Shown: positions 1-7,430, counted from the stretch's first letter. The stretch: 19,420 nt of DNA from Sphingomonadales bacterium (GCA_027489295.1 JAIYAA010000326.1:1-19420); one strand, 5' to 3'. Numbers and translations are program-made. The notes: a model not told the origin generated them from the sequence alone.

Positions 1-32
1 CCCCCTGTTCTGCTCCCAAAAGCCGCTCCCGA

Positions 33-140
33 TCAGGCGTGGTCGAGGTGCGGACGGCCAGTCGGCACGATCGCGTGCGCGCCGAGGCGCAGCGTGGTGC
101 CCGTCGCCCGCAGCAGCAGCGCGCATTCGATGAGTTGCAT
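33..140 (-). CDS. Possible 35-residue small protein, unrecognised
   Basis: A 36-codon ORF starts at the ATG at 140, with a good Shine-Dalgarno-like GAGGGAG about 6 nt upstream, and stops with TGA at 35-33. The product begins MQLIECALLLRATG and has a hydrophobic start but no domain I recognise. It lies downstream of the LacI-type palindrome at 239-254 and reads toward the left edge, so it could be a leader ORF or the first small gene of an operon that continues outside the window. It may equally be a chance ORF in high-GC DNA; the ribosome-binding site is its only real support. Confidence 0.22.
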   Translation of the reverse strand: MQLIECALLLRATGTTLRLGAHAIVPTGRPHLDHA

Positions 141-238
141 GTCCGTCTCCCTCGCCCAGTTGCCAGGCGTCCCGCACCGCAGCCACGGGCAGGGCGCAAA
201 CCTCTCCGTGCACGGCATGGCGGGGGAAGATGACAGGA

Positions 239-254
239 ATGTGAACGTTCACAT
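239..254. promoter_or_regulatory. LacI/GalR-family operator-like perfect palindrome
   Basis: ATGTGAACGTTCACAT is a perfect 16-bp inverted repeat with a central CG. The form (TG..A.CG.T..CA) is typical of operators bound by LacI/GalR-family sugar regulators. The half-sites TGTGA/TCACA are separated by 4 bp rather than the 6 bp of a CRP site, which favours the LacI family. It lies about 110 bp upstream of the fully open left edge on the minus strand, so it most likely controls a leftward gene or operon outside the window. No LacI-family gene is in the window, so the regulator is not identified. Confidence 0.55.
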
Positions 255-348
255 GTAGAGAAGGGTTCGGCGTCTGCGCGTGGTGGGGGCGGGATCGCTT
301 GGCGATAGGGTGATCGGCTGGCGAGGCGATCGGGGTCACGCTATGCTT

Positions 349-364
349 GCGCGGAAGGCCGCGC
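349..364 (-). terminator. Hairpin just after the histidine kinase stop
   Basis: On the minus strand GCGCGG, loop CCTT and CCGCGC form a perfect 6-bp GC stem with a 4-nt loop, starting 2 nt after the kinase stop codon at 367. Position and shape suit a transcription terminator or 3'-end stabiliser. There is no T-tract, so factor-independent termination is uncertain. Confidence 0.4.
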
Positions 365-366
365 CG

Positions 367-1743
367 TCACGCTGCGGGCAATTCAAGATCGGCCACGGTT
401 CCGCCGCCGCTTGCGTCGCGCAACGCGAAATCGCCACGCCATTGGATCGCGAAGTCGCGGACGATGCTGAGGCCGAGGCCGGCCCCGCCGGTCTCCCGAT
501 TGCGCGACGCCTCGCCGCGTTCGAACGGCAGCAGCAGGCGCGCGCGTTCTGCCGCGGGGATGCCGGGTCCCGTGTCCGTCACCGATATGCGCACCCGATC
601 CTCGAACCGCTGCACGCGGATCGCGCCGCTGCCCGCATAGTCGATCGCGTTGCGGAGCAGGTTCTCGATTGCGCGCCGAAAGGCGGCTTCGGGCACGAAA
701 ATGCGGGCATCGTCGCCTGCCAGGAGCCGGATCGCCGGGTGGCTCTCGTTCATCGCCTCGACGATCGCGTGCAATTGCCGCCCGACATCCAGCACCTCGG
801 GTGGTGTCGCGGAATCGCGCGCGAAGGTCAGCACCTCGCCGATCATCGCCTGCATGCGATCGACATCGGCGACCATCCGGGCGCGCTGGGATTCCGGCGC
901 GGCTTCGATGCGCAGCCTTAGCCCGGTGAGCGGCGTGCGCAGATCATGGGCGATGGCGGTCAACATCCGCGCCCGCTCCGTCGCCTCGGCGGCGAGGCGG
1001 GTCTGCATCGCGGCGATCGCGGCCGCGGCCTCGCGCAGTTCGCGTGGTCCCTCCCGGGGGATGCGCTCGATACCGCCCGCATCCAGCGCACGGGCAAGGG
1101 TGCGGAAGGGGCGGGTCAGACGGCGGGCGAAGATCCAGGCGATCGGCGCCAACAGCAGCAGGCTGACCGCCAGGGCGATCAGGATGTTCACCTGCCACTG
1201 CGCGAAGAAAGGTCGAACCGGTGCCACGCTGAGCCACCGGCCATCCGCCTGCCGGACGCTTGTCGTGAAGGCAGGTACCGGCAGGTCGATCATGGCGTTG
1301 CGGATCCTGCCGGTCACGGTGCCCGGTGCAACCATTTCGAACATCCCCTTGCCGCGCTGCATCAGGACGAAGGAGGGGGGAGGGCTGCTTCTGCCGGCTC
1401 GCAAGGCGGATCCGACGACGCTTGCGCCGCGCAAGGCGGTACCGCCCAGCGGTTTGGCGCCGGACGACAGGACGCGGACGTCCGCGACTGGCCGCCCCAG
1501 CTCTGCGGCGATGACGGCTTCCAGCACCAAGGTGCGCGGTCCGGGCGGCGGCGCGGCGACAAGGCGGCGCTCGAAACCCGGTGTCGGCTTGCGAAGCGCC
1601 GTGATCGCTTCGGCCGCGGTAACGCGGACCGCAGGCGGCTGCGGGGCCAGCAGCACGATCGCGGCGGTTGTCGCCACACTCAGCGTGGCCACGGCGACGC
1701 CGAAGCTGCCGATCGCGACGAGCGCGCTTGGCGCGCGCTTCAC
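367..1743 (-). CDS. Inner-membrane sensor histidine kinase, EnvZ-like class
   Basis: This is the sensor partner of the adjacent OmpR-type regulator: it autophosphorylates on His and passes the phosphate to the regulator. The 458-residue product has a membrane segment at about residues 8-33, a periplasmic part of about 150 residues with no recognised ligand fold, and a second membrane segment at about 184-206. A HAMP linker follows, then the HisKA box AIAHDLRTPLTG with His266 as phosphoacceptor. The HATPase region shows the N box (ENLLRNAIDYA, about 360), the G1 box DTGPGIP (390-396) and the G2 box GGAGLGLSIV. The start is a GTG at 1743 that overlaps the TGA of the regulator (GTGA), giving translational coupling. 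The stimulus cannot be told from sequence. A longer open frame continues upstream through the regulator gene but is a shadow. Confidence 0.93.
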   Translation of the reverse strand: MKRAPSALVAIGSFGVAVATLSVATTAAIVLLAPQPPAVRVTAAEAITALRKPTPGFERRLVAAPPPGPRTLVLEAVIAAELGRPVADVRVLSSGAKPLGGTALRGASVVGSALRAGRSSPPPSFVLMQRGKGMFEMVAPGTVTGRIRNAMIDLPVPAFTTSVRQADGRWLSVAPVRPFFAQWQVNILIALAVSLLLLAPIAWIFARRLTRPFRTLARALDAGGIERIPREGPRELREAAAAIAAMQTRLAAEATERARMLTAIAHDLRTPLTGLRLRIEAAPESQRARMVADVDRMQAMIGEVLTFARDSATPPEVLDVGRQLHAIVEAMNESHPAIRLLAGDDARIFVPEAAFRRAIENLLRNAIDYAGSGAIRVQRFEDRVRISVTDTGPGIPAAERARLLLPFERGEASRNRETGGAGLGLSIVRDFAIQWRGDFALRDASGGGTVADLELPAA

Positions 1744-2492
1744 GCGGCCCGTACCGTCGGCAGGAAGCGATAGCCGACGCCGCGGACCGTCTCGATCAGC
1801 GGCATCGGATCCGAATCGGCGAGCTTGCGGCGCAGGCGGCTGACCGCGACGTCGATCGCGCGGTCGTAGGTGGCGGCGTCGGTTCCCCGTGCCAGATCGA
1901 GCAGCGCGTCGCGCGTCAGGATGCGTCCCGGGCGCTGGACGAAAGCGGCGAGCAGGGCGTGCTCGCCCTCGCTCAGCGACAGCGGGCGACCTGCGGGATC
2001 GCGGACCCGGCGCTCCTCCAGATCGAGCCACCAGCCAGCGAACGTCACGCCGCCACGGGCCGGGCCCGGTTCGACACGCGGCGCCGAGGGACGGCGCAGC
2101 AGCGCGCGCACCCGCGCGAGCAGCTCGCGCGGCTCGAACGGCTTGGTCAGGTAATCCCAGGCGCCGACTTCCAGCCCGACGATGCGATCGGTCACCGCGT
2201 CGAGCGCGCTGAGCATCAGGATCGGGGTGTTCGCGTGCGCGAGGCGGCGGCAGAGCGAAAGCCCGTCCTCGCCGGGCATCATCACGTCCAGCACGATCAG
2301 GTCGGCGGGTGCGCCGGCGAGTTCGCGGTCGCAGGCGCTCGCGTTGGCGGCGGTGCGCACCGAATAGCCGTGGCCGCGCAGGAAATCGGCGAGCGCGTCG
2401 CGAATACTGGCATCGTCGTCGACGATGAGCACCGTGTTGGTGGCAATGACCTCTGCCTGCATGACCACGTCCATAGCAGCGCTTTGTAGCAT
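1740..2492 (-). CDS. OmpR-family response regulator
   Basis: This is a two-domain transcription regulator. The receiver domain has the acidic pair in VLIVDDD (21-27), the phosphoacceptor Asp69 in IVLDVMMPG and Lys117 in YLTKPF. The C-terminal winged helix spans about 145-246 and ends with RGVGYRF, as in OmpR/PhoB. The gene precedes and overlaps the kinase by 4 nt, so the two are co-expressed. The start is uncertain. The ATG at 2492 is the longest option, but none of the ATGs at 2492, 2474 or 2462 has a clear ribosome-binding site. The shortest (MQAEVIATNTVLIVDDD) best fits the usual few residues before the first strand, and the longest overlaps a candidate operator. The divergent receptor gene at 2583 is a plausible target. 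Confidence 0.92.
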   Translation of the reverse strand: MLQSAAMDVVMQAEVIATNTVLIVDDDASIRDALADFLRGHGYSVRTAANASACDRELAGAPADLIVLDVMMPGEDGLSLCRRLAHANTPILMLSALDAVTDRIVGLEVGAWDYLTKPFEPRELLARVRALLRRPSAPRVEPGPARGGVTFAGWWLDLEERRVRDPAGRPLSLSEGEHALLAAFVQRPGRILTRDALLDLARGTDAATYDRAIDVAVSRLRRKLADSDPMPLIETVRGVGYRFLPTVRAA

Positions 2493-2513
2493 TCGCGTAA
2501 CAGCATGCGCTAC
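2488..2513. promoter_or_regulatory. Candidate tandem operator between regulator and receptor genes
   Basis: Read on the minus strand, GTAGCGCATGCT is followed directly by GTTACGCGAATGCT. These are two imperfect direct repeats of 12-14 bp in head-to-tail order. A further GTAGC lies 22 nt upstream of the first. OmpR-family regulators usually bind direct repeats spaced by about one helical turn, so this is a possible autoregulatory site shared with the divergent receptor gene. The match is short, and the assignment is inference. Confidence 0.25.
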
Positions 2514-2582
2514 CGAGCGGCCATCCCCAGGCTACGCCCGTCTGCTGCAACCACCGCCCAATACTGGGTGTGGGAGGTGTGG

Positions 2583-5090
2583 ATGCAGCGGGGAAGCAGG
2601 TGGGCTGTGGGGGTGATGGCGGGCCTGGCCCCCGGAATGGTCGCGGCTCGGCAGCAGGCGTCGCCCCCTGCCGCCGCGCAGTCCGCGCCGGCGAAACCGG
2701 GTGACGGGCCCACGCCGGCGCAGCAGGGCCCCGCAATCCAGTTTCGCGGTGCCGATGGCAAGCCGCTGCCGCCGGAGCTCCAGCGCAAGCTGGAAGAGCA
2801 GCTTCGCCGCAACCCGTCGGCGCTGCTGGGTGCGGAAGGACCGCAGCGCCCAGGCAGCGCCGGAAGCGACATTCTCGTCACCACCCGCCGCCCGCGCGGG
2901 GCCGTGGTGGGCGACATCCCGCCGGAACGGACGTTCGGCCCGCTCGACGTCCGCGCGTTCGGCGCCGACAATGTCGGGGCACTGCTCGAGGTGCTCGGTC
3001 CGCAGCTGGCGAGCAATCGCGGGAGCGAGGAAAGCGGCCCCGTCGTGCTGCTCAACGGGCGGCGGGTATCGAGCCCCCTGGAGGTCGCGCGGGTACCTGC
3101 CGAGGCGATCGAGCGGATGGAGGTGTTCCCCGAGGAACTGGCGCGCCGTTATGGCTATCGCGCCGATCAGAAGGTGGTGAACGTGGTGACGTTCGAGCGC
3201 TTCCAATCCCGCATCGGCCAGGTCGGTCTGCTCGCGCCGACCGAAGGGGGGCGGGAGAGCGGCACCGGCAAGGCAGACTATCTTGCGATCCGCGGCGACA
3301 CGCGGGTTGCCCTTGGCGCAACCTACACCCGATCCGCCTCGCTGCTGGAGAGCGACCGTGACCTCCGGCAGTTCGCCGATGCGCCGCAGCTCGGGCGGTT
3401 TCGAACCTTGTTGCCCGGCAGCGATCAGGTCGCCCTCGAAGGGCTGGTCAGCGGCCAGGTGCCGGGCGATATCGCCGCGACGCTCAACGGGCGCTTCGAG
3501 GCGACACGCACCGAAAGCCTGCTGGGCGCCGTGGGCGGCAGCCCGTTGCGCCGCCAAGCCGACCGCAATTCTGCCCATCTCGGCACTACCCTCGGCGGGC
3601 AAGGCGGGCCGTGGCTTTGGACCGTTACGGCCAGTCACGATCGCTCCAGCAACAACACCCGCACCGATCGCGACGACGGCGTGGCGGGGAGCGAGCAAGC
3701 GCGGTCGGTCGATGCGCGCACGACGGCGGACGTCCTGCTCAGCGGCCCAATCGTGCAGCTGCCGGCAGGCCCGGCATCCGCAAGCGTGCGCGTCGCGGCG
3801 GATTTCTCGACGTTCGACAGCCGCTGGGCCCGCGGCGCATCCGCCGGGAGCGCCTCGCCCTCGCGCCAACACGGCGTGACGCAACTCGATCTCGACCTGC
3901 CGATCCTACGCCGCGGTGGCAAGCGGCTGGCGGCGCTCGGAACCCTGGCGGGCAACGTCAACCTCGCGGTAGAACGGCTTTCCGATGCCGGGAGCCTGCG
4001 CAGTTTCGGCTATGGGCTTCGATGGGCCCCGTCGGCCGCGGTCGGCATCCGCGTCTCGGTAGCCGACGAGCAGACGGCACCGACCCTGGAGCAACTCGGC
4101 GCCCCGCTGCTCGTGACCCCCAACGTCCGCACGTTCGACTTCGTGCGGCAGGAAGTGGTGGATGCCACCAGGATCCTCGGGGGCAATGCAAGCCTGCGGA
4201 TCGAGGACCGGCATGCCGTCACGCTGGGCATGAGCGTCCGTCCGCTCCGCCAGACCGATCTCACGCTCAGCGTCGACTATGTCGCGTCGCGCACCGACGC
4301 GCCGATCGCGGCGTTCCCGATCCTGACGCCGCAGATCGAGGCCGCGTTTCCCGACCGATTCACGCGGCGCGCGGACGGGCGCCTTGCCGCGATCGACGGG
4401 CGACCGGTGAATTTCGCCGACGGCCGGCAGAAGCACCTGCGCTGGGGGGTGACCTTCGCCCGCCCGCTCGGGCCGGTGCCGGCGGGCCTGCAGAATGCCA
4501 ATGTGCGGGTGTTCGGAAGCGAGGCCGAGGCGCGGCGCGCGTTTCCGGGGGCGGTCTTCGCCAAGCCCGATCCGGGCAGTGCTGCGGCGCGCAGCATGGG
4601 CAATCTCTCCAGCCGGGTGTTCCTCAGCCTGTACCACCGCTGGTACTGGCAGGATTCCATCCTGCTGCGGGATGGATTGGCCCGGCTCGATCTGCTCGAC
4701 GGCGGCGCGGTAGACTTCCGCGGCGGCCGGCGGCGCCACGAGATCGAGTCTCAGGCCGGCGTCTTCAAGCGCGGCCTCGGCGCCCGGGTCACGGCGACCT
4801 GGCAGAGCGGTACCGACATACGCGGCTGGGGAAGCGCGCAAGGCGATCTGCACTTCGGCGACTTCGCCGTGGTCAACCTGGCGCTGTTCGCCAACCTCGC
4901 CGATCGCTTGGGCGGCGCGCAGGCGCCCAACTGGCTGAAAGGTACACGCGCCAGCCTCGGGGTCACCAACCTGTTCAACCGGCGACCGCCGGTTCGCGAT
5001 GCCTCGGGCAGTACCCCGCTCAGCTATCAGCCGGCCTATCTCGATCCGCTGGGACGGGTGGTCAGCTTCACCCTGCGGAAGCTGTTCTGA
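2583..5090 (+). CDS. TonB-dependent outer-membrane receptor, substrate unknown
   Basis: The 835-residue outer-membrane protein has an N-terminal signal-like segment (about 1-25) and a Pro/Ala/Gln-rich stretch. A TonB-box-like DILVTT at 96-101 precedes a plug-like domain of about 119-203 that contains VVLLNGRRVSS and GYRADQKVVNVV. A long beta-barrel follows, ending in RKLF; the terminal Phe is typical of barrels inserted by the BAM complex. The start is the ATG at 2583 because GGGAGG lies just upstream, followed by a signal-like sequence; an in-frame ATG at 2505 lacks such a site. It has no STN signalling domain, unlike the receptor at 7482. It is transcribed divergently from the two-component pair, which may control it. 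The substrate cannot be inferred. The plug is atypical, so the call rests on overall architecture and remembered similarity to sphingomonad receptors. Confidence 0.85.
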   Translation: MQRGSRWAVGVMAGLAPGMVAARQQASPPAAAQSAPAKPGDGPTPAQQGPAIQFRGADGKPLPPELQRKLEEQLRRNPSALLGAEGPQRPGSAGSDILVTTRRPRGAVVGDIPPERTFGPLDVRAFGADNVGALLEVLGPQLASNRGSEESGPVVLLNGRRVSSPLEVARVPAEAIERMEVFPEELARRYGYRADQKVVNVVTFERFQSRIGQVGLLAPTEGGRESGTGKADYLAIRGDTRVALGATYTRSASLLESDRDLRQFADAPQLGRFRTLLPGSDQVALEGLVSGQVPGDIAATLNGRFEATRTESLLGAVGGSPLRRQADRNSAHLGTTLGGQGGPWLWTVTASHDRSSNNTRTDRDDGVAGSEQARSVDARTTADVLLSGPIVQLPAGPASASVRVAADFSTFDSRWARGASAGSASPSRQHGVTQLDLDLPILRRGGKRLAALGTLAGNVNLAVERLSDAGSLRSFGYGLRWAPSAAVGIRVSVADEQTAPTLEQLGAPLLVTPNVRTFDFVRQEVVDATRILGGNASLRIEDRHAVTLGMSVRPLRQTDLTLSVDYVASRTDAPIAAFPILTPQIEAAFPDRFTRRADGRLAAIDGRPVNFADGRQKHLRWGVTFARPLGPVPAGLQNANVRVFGSEAEARRAFPGAVFAKPDPGSAAARSMGNLSSRVFLSLYHRWYWQDSILLRDGLARLDLLDGGAVDFRGGRRRHEIESQAGVFKRGLGARVTATWQSGTDIRGWGSAQGDLHFGDFAVVNLALFANLADRLGGAQAPNWLKGTRASLGVTNLFNRRPPVRDASGSTPLSYQPAYLDPLGRVVSFTLRKLF

Positions 5091-5092
5091 CC

Positions 5093-5121
5093 GGCGCGCG
5101 GCGGAGCGGCCGCCGCGCGCC
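5093..5121. terminator. 12-bp perfect GC hairpin between convergent genes
   Basis: GGCGCGCGGCGG (5093-5104) is followed by a 5-nt loop and its exact reverse complement (5110-5121). It begins 2 nt after the receptor stop codon and lies 35 nt from the end of the opposing hydrolase gene, so it may end transcripts from both sides. It has no T-tract on either strand. Confidence 0.6.
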
Positions 5122-5156
5122 CTGGTCGGCCGGTGCGGGGCGCATCTGCGGACGGT

Positions 5157-5741
5157 TCAGCCGATGCCCGCCAAGCGGACGGATGCGCCGGCAAACGCTT
5201 CCGCGACGACCTGTTCGATCTGCCGCGCGATACCGCGGGTCAGCGCGGGCGGGACGTCCACGGCAAAGCCGCGCGCCACCAGCCCATCCACCGCCCAGCG
5301 GACGCAGTAATCGGCCGCGACGCCGATCACGGTAACCTGCGTGACGCCCGCCGCCTTCAGCCCGGCGAAGAACGCGTCGCGCCCGATGGTCGCGCTGCCC
5401 TCGATCACCAGATCCGGCTCCGCCCACATGTCGAACACGCCTTTCTCGATCCGATAGACCGGGATGCCCGCGGGAATCGCTGCGGCGTCGAGCACGTTCT
5501 GCCAGCCGGGCGTGTCGCGCACGCAGTGGATGGGGAACTGCTCGGCCTCGGGCGATCCTGGGTAGGTGTCGGCGAGATGGGTGTCGAAGGTGAACAGCAC
5601 GCCCGCCGTCTCCGCCGGATCGAGTGCCGCCAGCCACGCCTGCATCGGTGCGATCAGCGCGTCGGCGCCGGCCACCGCCAGCGCGCCATCGGCGTGCATG
5701 AAGTCGGCCTGGGTATCCACCACCACGACGAAGCGCTGCAT
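5157..5741 (-). CDS. Nicotinamidase/isochorismatase-type cysteine hydrolase
   Basis: This 194-residue cytoplasmic enzyme belongs to the isochorismatase-like hydrolase fold. The catalytic triad is visible: Asp9 in VVVVDTQ, Lys100 in RIEKGVFD and Cys146 in VAADYCVRWA. Asp53 and His55 in FDTH and His72 in FPIHC match the metal-binding Asp-x-His...His pattern of nicotinamidases, so deamidation of nicotinamide to nicotinate (NAD salvage) is the likeliest reaction. Other amidases share the fold. The start is the ATG at 5741, preceded by AAGGAG at ideal spacing. A TATATG lies about 25 nt upstream of the ATG and could be a -10 element. The gene stands alone, convergent with the receptor at 2583 and divergent from the sigma-factor gene, and has no evident link to either. 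Confidence 0.88.
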   Translation of the reverse strand: MQRFVVVVDTQADFMHADGALAVAGADALIAPMQAWLAALDPAETAGVLFTFDTHLADTYPGSPEAEQFPIHCVRDTPGWQNVLDAAAIPAGIPVYRIEKGVFDMWAEPDLVIEGSATIGRDAFFAGLKAAGVTQVTVIGVAADYCVRWAVDGLVARGFAVDVPPALTRGIARQIEQVVAEAFAGASVRLAGIG

Positions 5742-5867
5742 TTCCTGTCTCCTTGCAAGGGAGCATATAGGCGCTGCCAGAAGGTCGACCAGATATGGTT
5801 CGAGCGACCGCGACGGAGAACGGGCCTGCAGCGCATGCACGGGTCCGGCAAATTTCTTTTGCCCCTC

Positions 5868-5898
5868 GCTGACGGAAATGGGGATACACCCGCTCTTC
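5868..5898 (+). promoter_or_regulatory. Predicted ECF-sigma promoter upstream of the sigma gene
   Basis: GCTGACGGAAA (5868-5878), 14 nt, then CTCTTC (5893-5898). The same 11-mer and 6-mer recur with exactly the same 14-nt gap at 7400-7430, in front of the receptor gene. A GGAA-containing -35 and a short pyrimidine-rich -10 at this distance fit FecI-type ECF promoters, so I read it as an autoregulated promoter of the sigma factor encoded just downstream. The expected transcript start is near 5904-5906. Confidence 0.6.
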
Positions 5899-5944
5899 TC
5901 GGGGGAGGAGACAGGCCACGGCACGCGAGGAACTAGCCGGCTGG

Positions 5945-6484
5945 GTGGGACGCGAGATCCTGCCGCACGAGCGGGAGCTCCGCGCGTGGCTGCGCAGGCG
6001 CGTCGCCAGCCCGTCCGATGTCGATGACATCGTCCAGGAATGCTATTGCCGCCTGGCACAGCTGCGTGATGTCCGGCACATCGAGAATGGCCGCGCCTAT
6101 ATGTTCACCATGGCGCGCCACATGCTGCAGCAACAGCTGAAGTCCGCCCGCGTCGTGCATCTCGAGACGATCGCCGACCTCGATGCTGCCCAGGGGAGCG
6201 ACGATCTGTCCCCCGAGCGGATTGCCTCGGCCCGCGGCGAACTGCGCCGCGTCCAGAGCGCGCTGGAGACGCTCACCGAGCGCGCGCGCCGCATCTTCCT
6301 GCTGCGGCGGGTGGACGGCATGTCGCAGAAGGATATTGCCGAACTGCTCGACGTCAGCGAGACCGTGGTCGAGAACGACGCCAGCCGCAGCCTGCGCAGG
6401 GTACTGCATCTGCTGACCGAACCCGACATCGCCGATCTGCCGGTTGCCGCGAAGGGAGGCCGCGTCCATGCCCGATCGCGTTGA
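5945..6484 (+). CDS. FecI-type ECF RNA polymerase sigma factor
   Basis: This is an alternative sigma factor for surface signalling, expected to be held inactive by the FecR-like product of the next gene. Counted from the GTG at 5945 it has 179 residues. Region 2 contains DVDDIVQECYCRLAQL (25-40) and region 4 spans about 105-155 with the helix-turn-helix MSQKDIAELLDVSETVVEN. The start is doubtful. The GTG at 5945 has only a distant GAGGAA, whereas a strong GGAGGAG (5904-5910) sits 7 nt before an in-frame ACG at 5918. Reading from there adds (M)AREELAGW, which resembles how I remember sphingomonad homologues beginning. No in-frame ATG, GTG or TTG lies between the upstream stop at 5870 and 5945. 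The gene overlaps the FecR gene by 17 nt. It probably drives the elements at 5868 and 7400. Confidence 0.92.
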   Translation: MGREILPHERELRAWLRRRVASPSDVDDIVQECYCRLAQLRDVRHIENGRAYMFTMARHMLQQQLKSARVVHLETIADLDAAQGSDDLSPERIASARGELRRVQSALETLTERARRIFLLRRVDGMSQKDIAELLDVSETVVENDASRSLRRVLHLLTEPDIADLPVAAKGGRVHARSR

Positions 6485-7391
6485 CGACGAAGCGGCGCGC
6501 TGGGCGCTGCGGCATCCCCTCGACGCCGCGCAGCAGCGCGCGCTTGACGCCTGGCTGGCCGAGGACCGCCGCCATGCCGGCGCGCTGCTCCGCGCGCAGG
6601 CGGCGCTGAGCGTGGTCGAAACCAGCCTCGTGCCCGACATCCCCACGCGGTCGACCACGCGCCGCAGTCGCCGCTGGATACTCGGGGGTGCCGGCGGTGC
6701 GATAGCGGCGAGCGTCGCCGCCATCCTCGGACTGCCGCGGCTGTGGGGCGAGCGGCTCGCGACCGGCAAGGGCGAGATACGCCGGCTGCCGCTCGCCGAT
6801 GGCTCGATCGCCGCGCTCGATACCGACAGCGCCGTCCGCGTGCTGCTCTCGAAGGAGAATCGGCAGATCGCGCTGGACCGGGGCCAAGCCTGGTTCCAGG
6901 TCGCCAAGGATCGCCGGCGGCCGTTCGTGGTCGATGCCGGCATCGCCCATGCCCGTGCGGTCGGTACCGCCTTTTCGGTACACCGCACGGACAAGGGCGT
7001 GCAGATCGCCGTGACCGAAGGGGTGGTGGCGGTATGGGCGACTGATGCCAGCGGCGCGATGAGCCTGCTCCACGCCGGCGACTATGCCCGGTTCGAAGCG
7101 GGCAATTCCACGCCGCAGATCGGCAGCGCACCCGCCGCGATCGAGCGCGCGCTTGCCTGGCGCGAAGGCGAGGTTTCGCTGGAGGGCGACACGCTGCGCA
7201 CCGCGGTCGACACGTTCAACCGCTACAACCACCAGCAGCTGGTCCTCACCGACGAAGCGCTGGGACGTGAAAAGCTGGTGGGTCTGTTCAAGATCAACAG
7301 CCCACTCGACTTCGCACAGACGCTGGAGGCGACGCTCGACGTGCACGTCACGGCGACGGCGGATGAAATCCGGTTGTCGCGGAAAAAATAA
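6468..7391 (+). CDS. FecR-family anti-sigma / signal-transducing regulator
   Basis: The 307-residue single-pass inner-membrane protein relays the state of an outer-membrane receptor to the ECF sigma factor. Residues 5-45 (EAARWALRHP... AEDRRHAGAL) form the short N-terminal FecR domain (DUF4880 type) that contacts the sigma factor. A membrane segment lies at about 70-91, just after an Arg-rich stretch. The periplasmic FecR domain spans about 97-190, with LADGSIAALDTDS and AVGTAFSV. The C-terminal part, about 232-305, resembles the DUF4974/STN-like module thought to meet the receptor signalling domain. The ATG at 6468 is chosen for AGGGAGG about 8 nt upstream; an earlier in-frame ATG at 6444 has no such site. 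It overlaps the sigma gene by 17 nt. Confidence 0.93.
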   Translation: MPDRVDDEAARWALRHPLDAAQQRALDAWLAEDRRHAGALLRAQAALSVVETSLVPDIPTRSTTRRSRRWILGGAGGAIAASVAAILGLPRLWGERLATGKGEIRRLPLADGSIAALDTDSAVRVLLSKENRQIALDRGQAWFQVAKDRRRPFVVDAGIAHARAVGTAFSVHRTDKGVQIAVTEGVVAVWATDASGAMSLLHAGDYARFEAGNSTPQIGSAPAAIERALAWREGEVSLEGDTLRTAVDTFNRYNHQQLVLTDEALGREKLVGLFKINSPLDFAQTLEATLDVHVTATADEIRLSRKK

Positions 7392-7399
7392 TCGGGCTA

Positions 7400-7430
7400 G
7401 CTGACGGAAAGGAGAGCCAGCCCACTCTTC
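7400..7430 (+). promoter_or_regulatory. Predicted ECF-sigma promoter upstream of the STN receptor
   Basis: GCTGACGGAAA (7400-7410), 14 nt, then CTCTTC (7425-7430), identical in both boxes and in spacing to 5868-5898. It starts 9 nt after the FecR stop and ends 51 nt before the receptor start, giving a leader of roughly 45 nt. Two inverted repeats overlap it (7394-7402 with 7415-7423, one mismatch; 7425-7430 with 7435-7440, perfect). They could be coincidental or form a weak attenuating structure. Confidence 0.6.

Larger units (their letters stand above)
141..366. other. Intergenic leader region
   Basis: No convincing gene is present between the small ORF and the kinase stop. The stretch holds the palindrome at 239-254 and the hairpin at 349-364. 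I could not pick out a convincing -35/-10 pair. Overlapping ORFs on both strands here have no ribosome-binding site and no recognisable product, and look like reading frames left open by high GC. Confidence 0.5.

Noticed and set aside
147..160. GC-rich purine or pyrimidine runs as possible origin or attachment-site elements
   Set aside because: No repeat partner, DnaA-box cluster, integrase gene or tRNA lies nearby.
239..254. CRP/FNR-type site reading of the TGTGA...TCACA palindrome
   Set aside because: The half-sites are 4 bp apart rather than 6 (CRP), and FNR half-sites (TTGAT) do not match.
367..2736. A 789-codon reading of the histidine kinase that extends through the regulator gene
   Set aside because: The upstream part is an Arg/Pro/Ala-rich shadow of the regulator. 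The true kinase starts at the GTG that overlaps the regulator stop.
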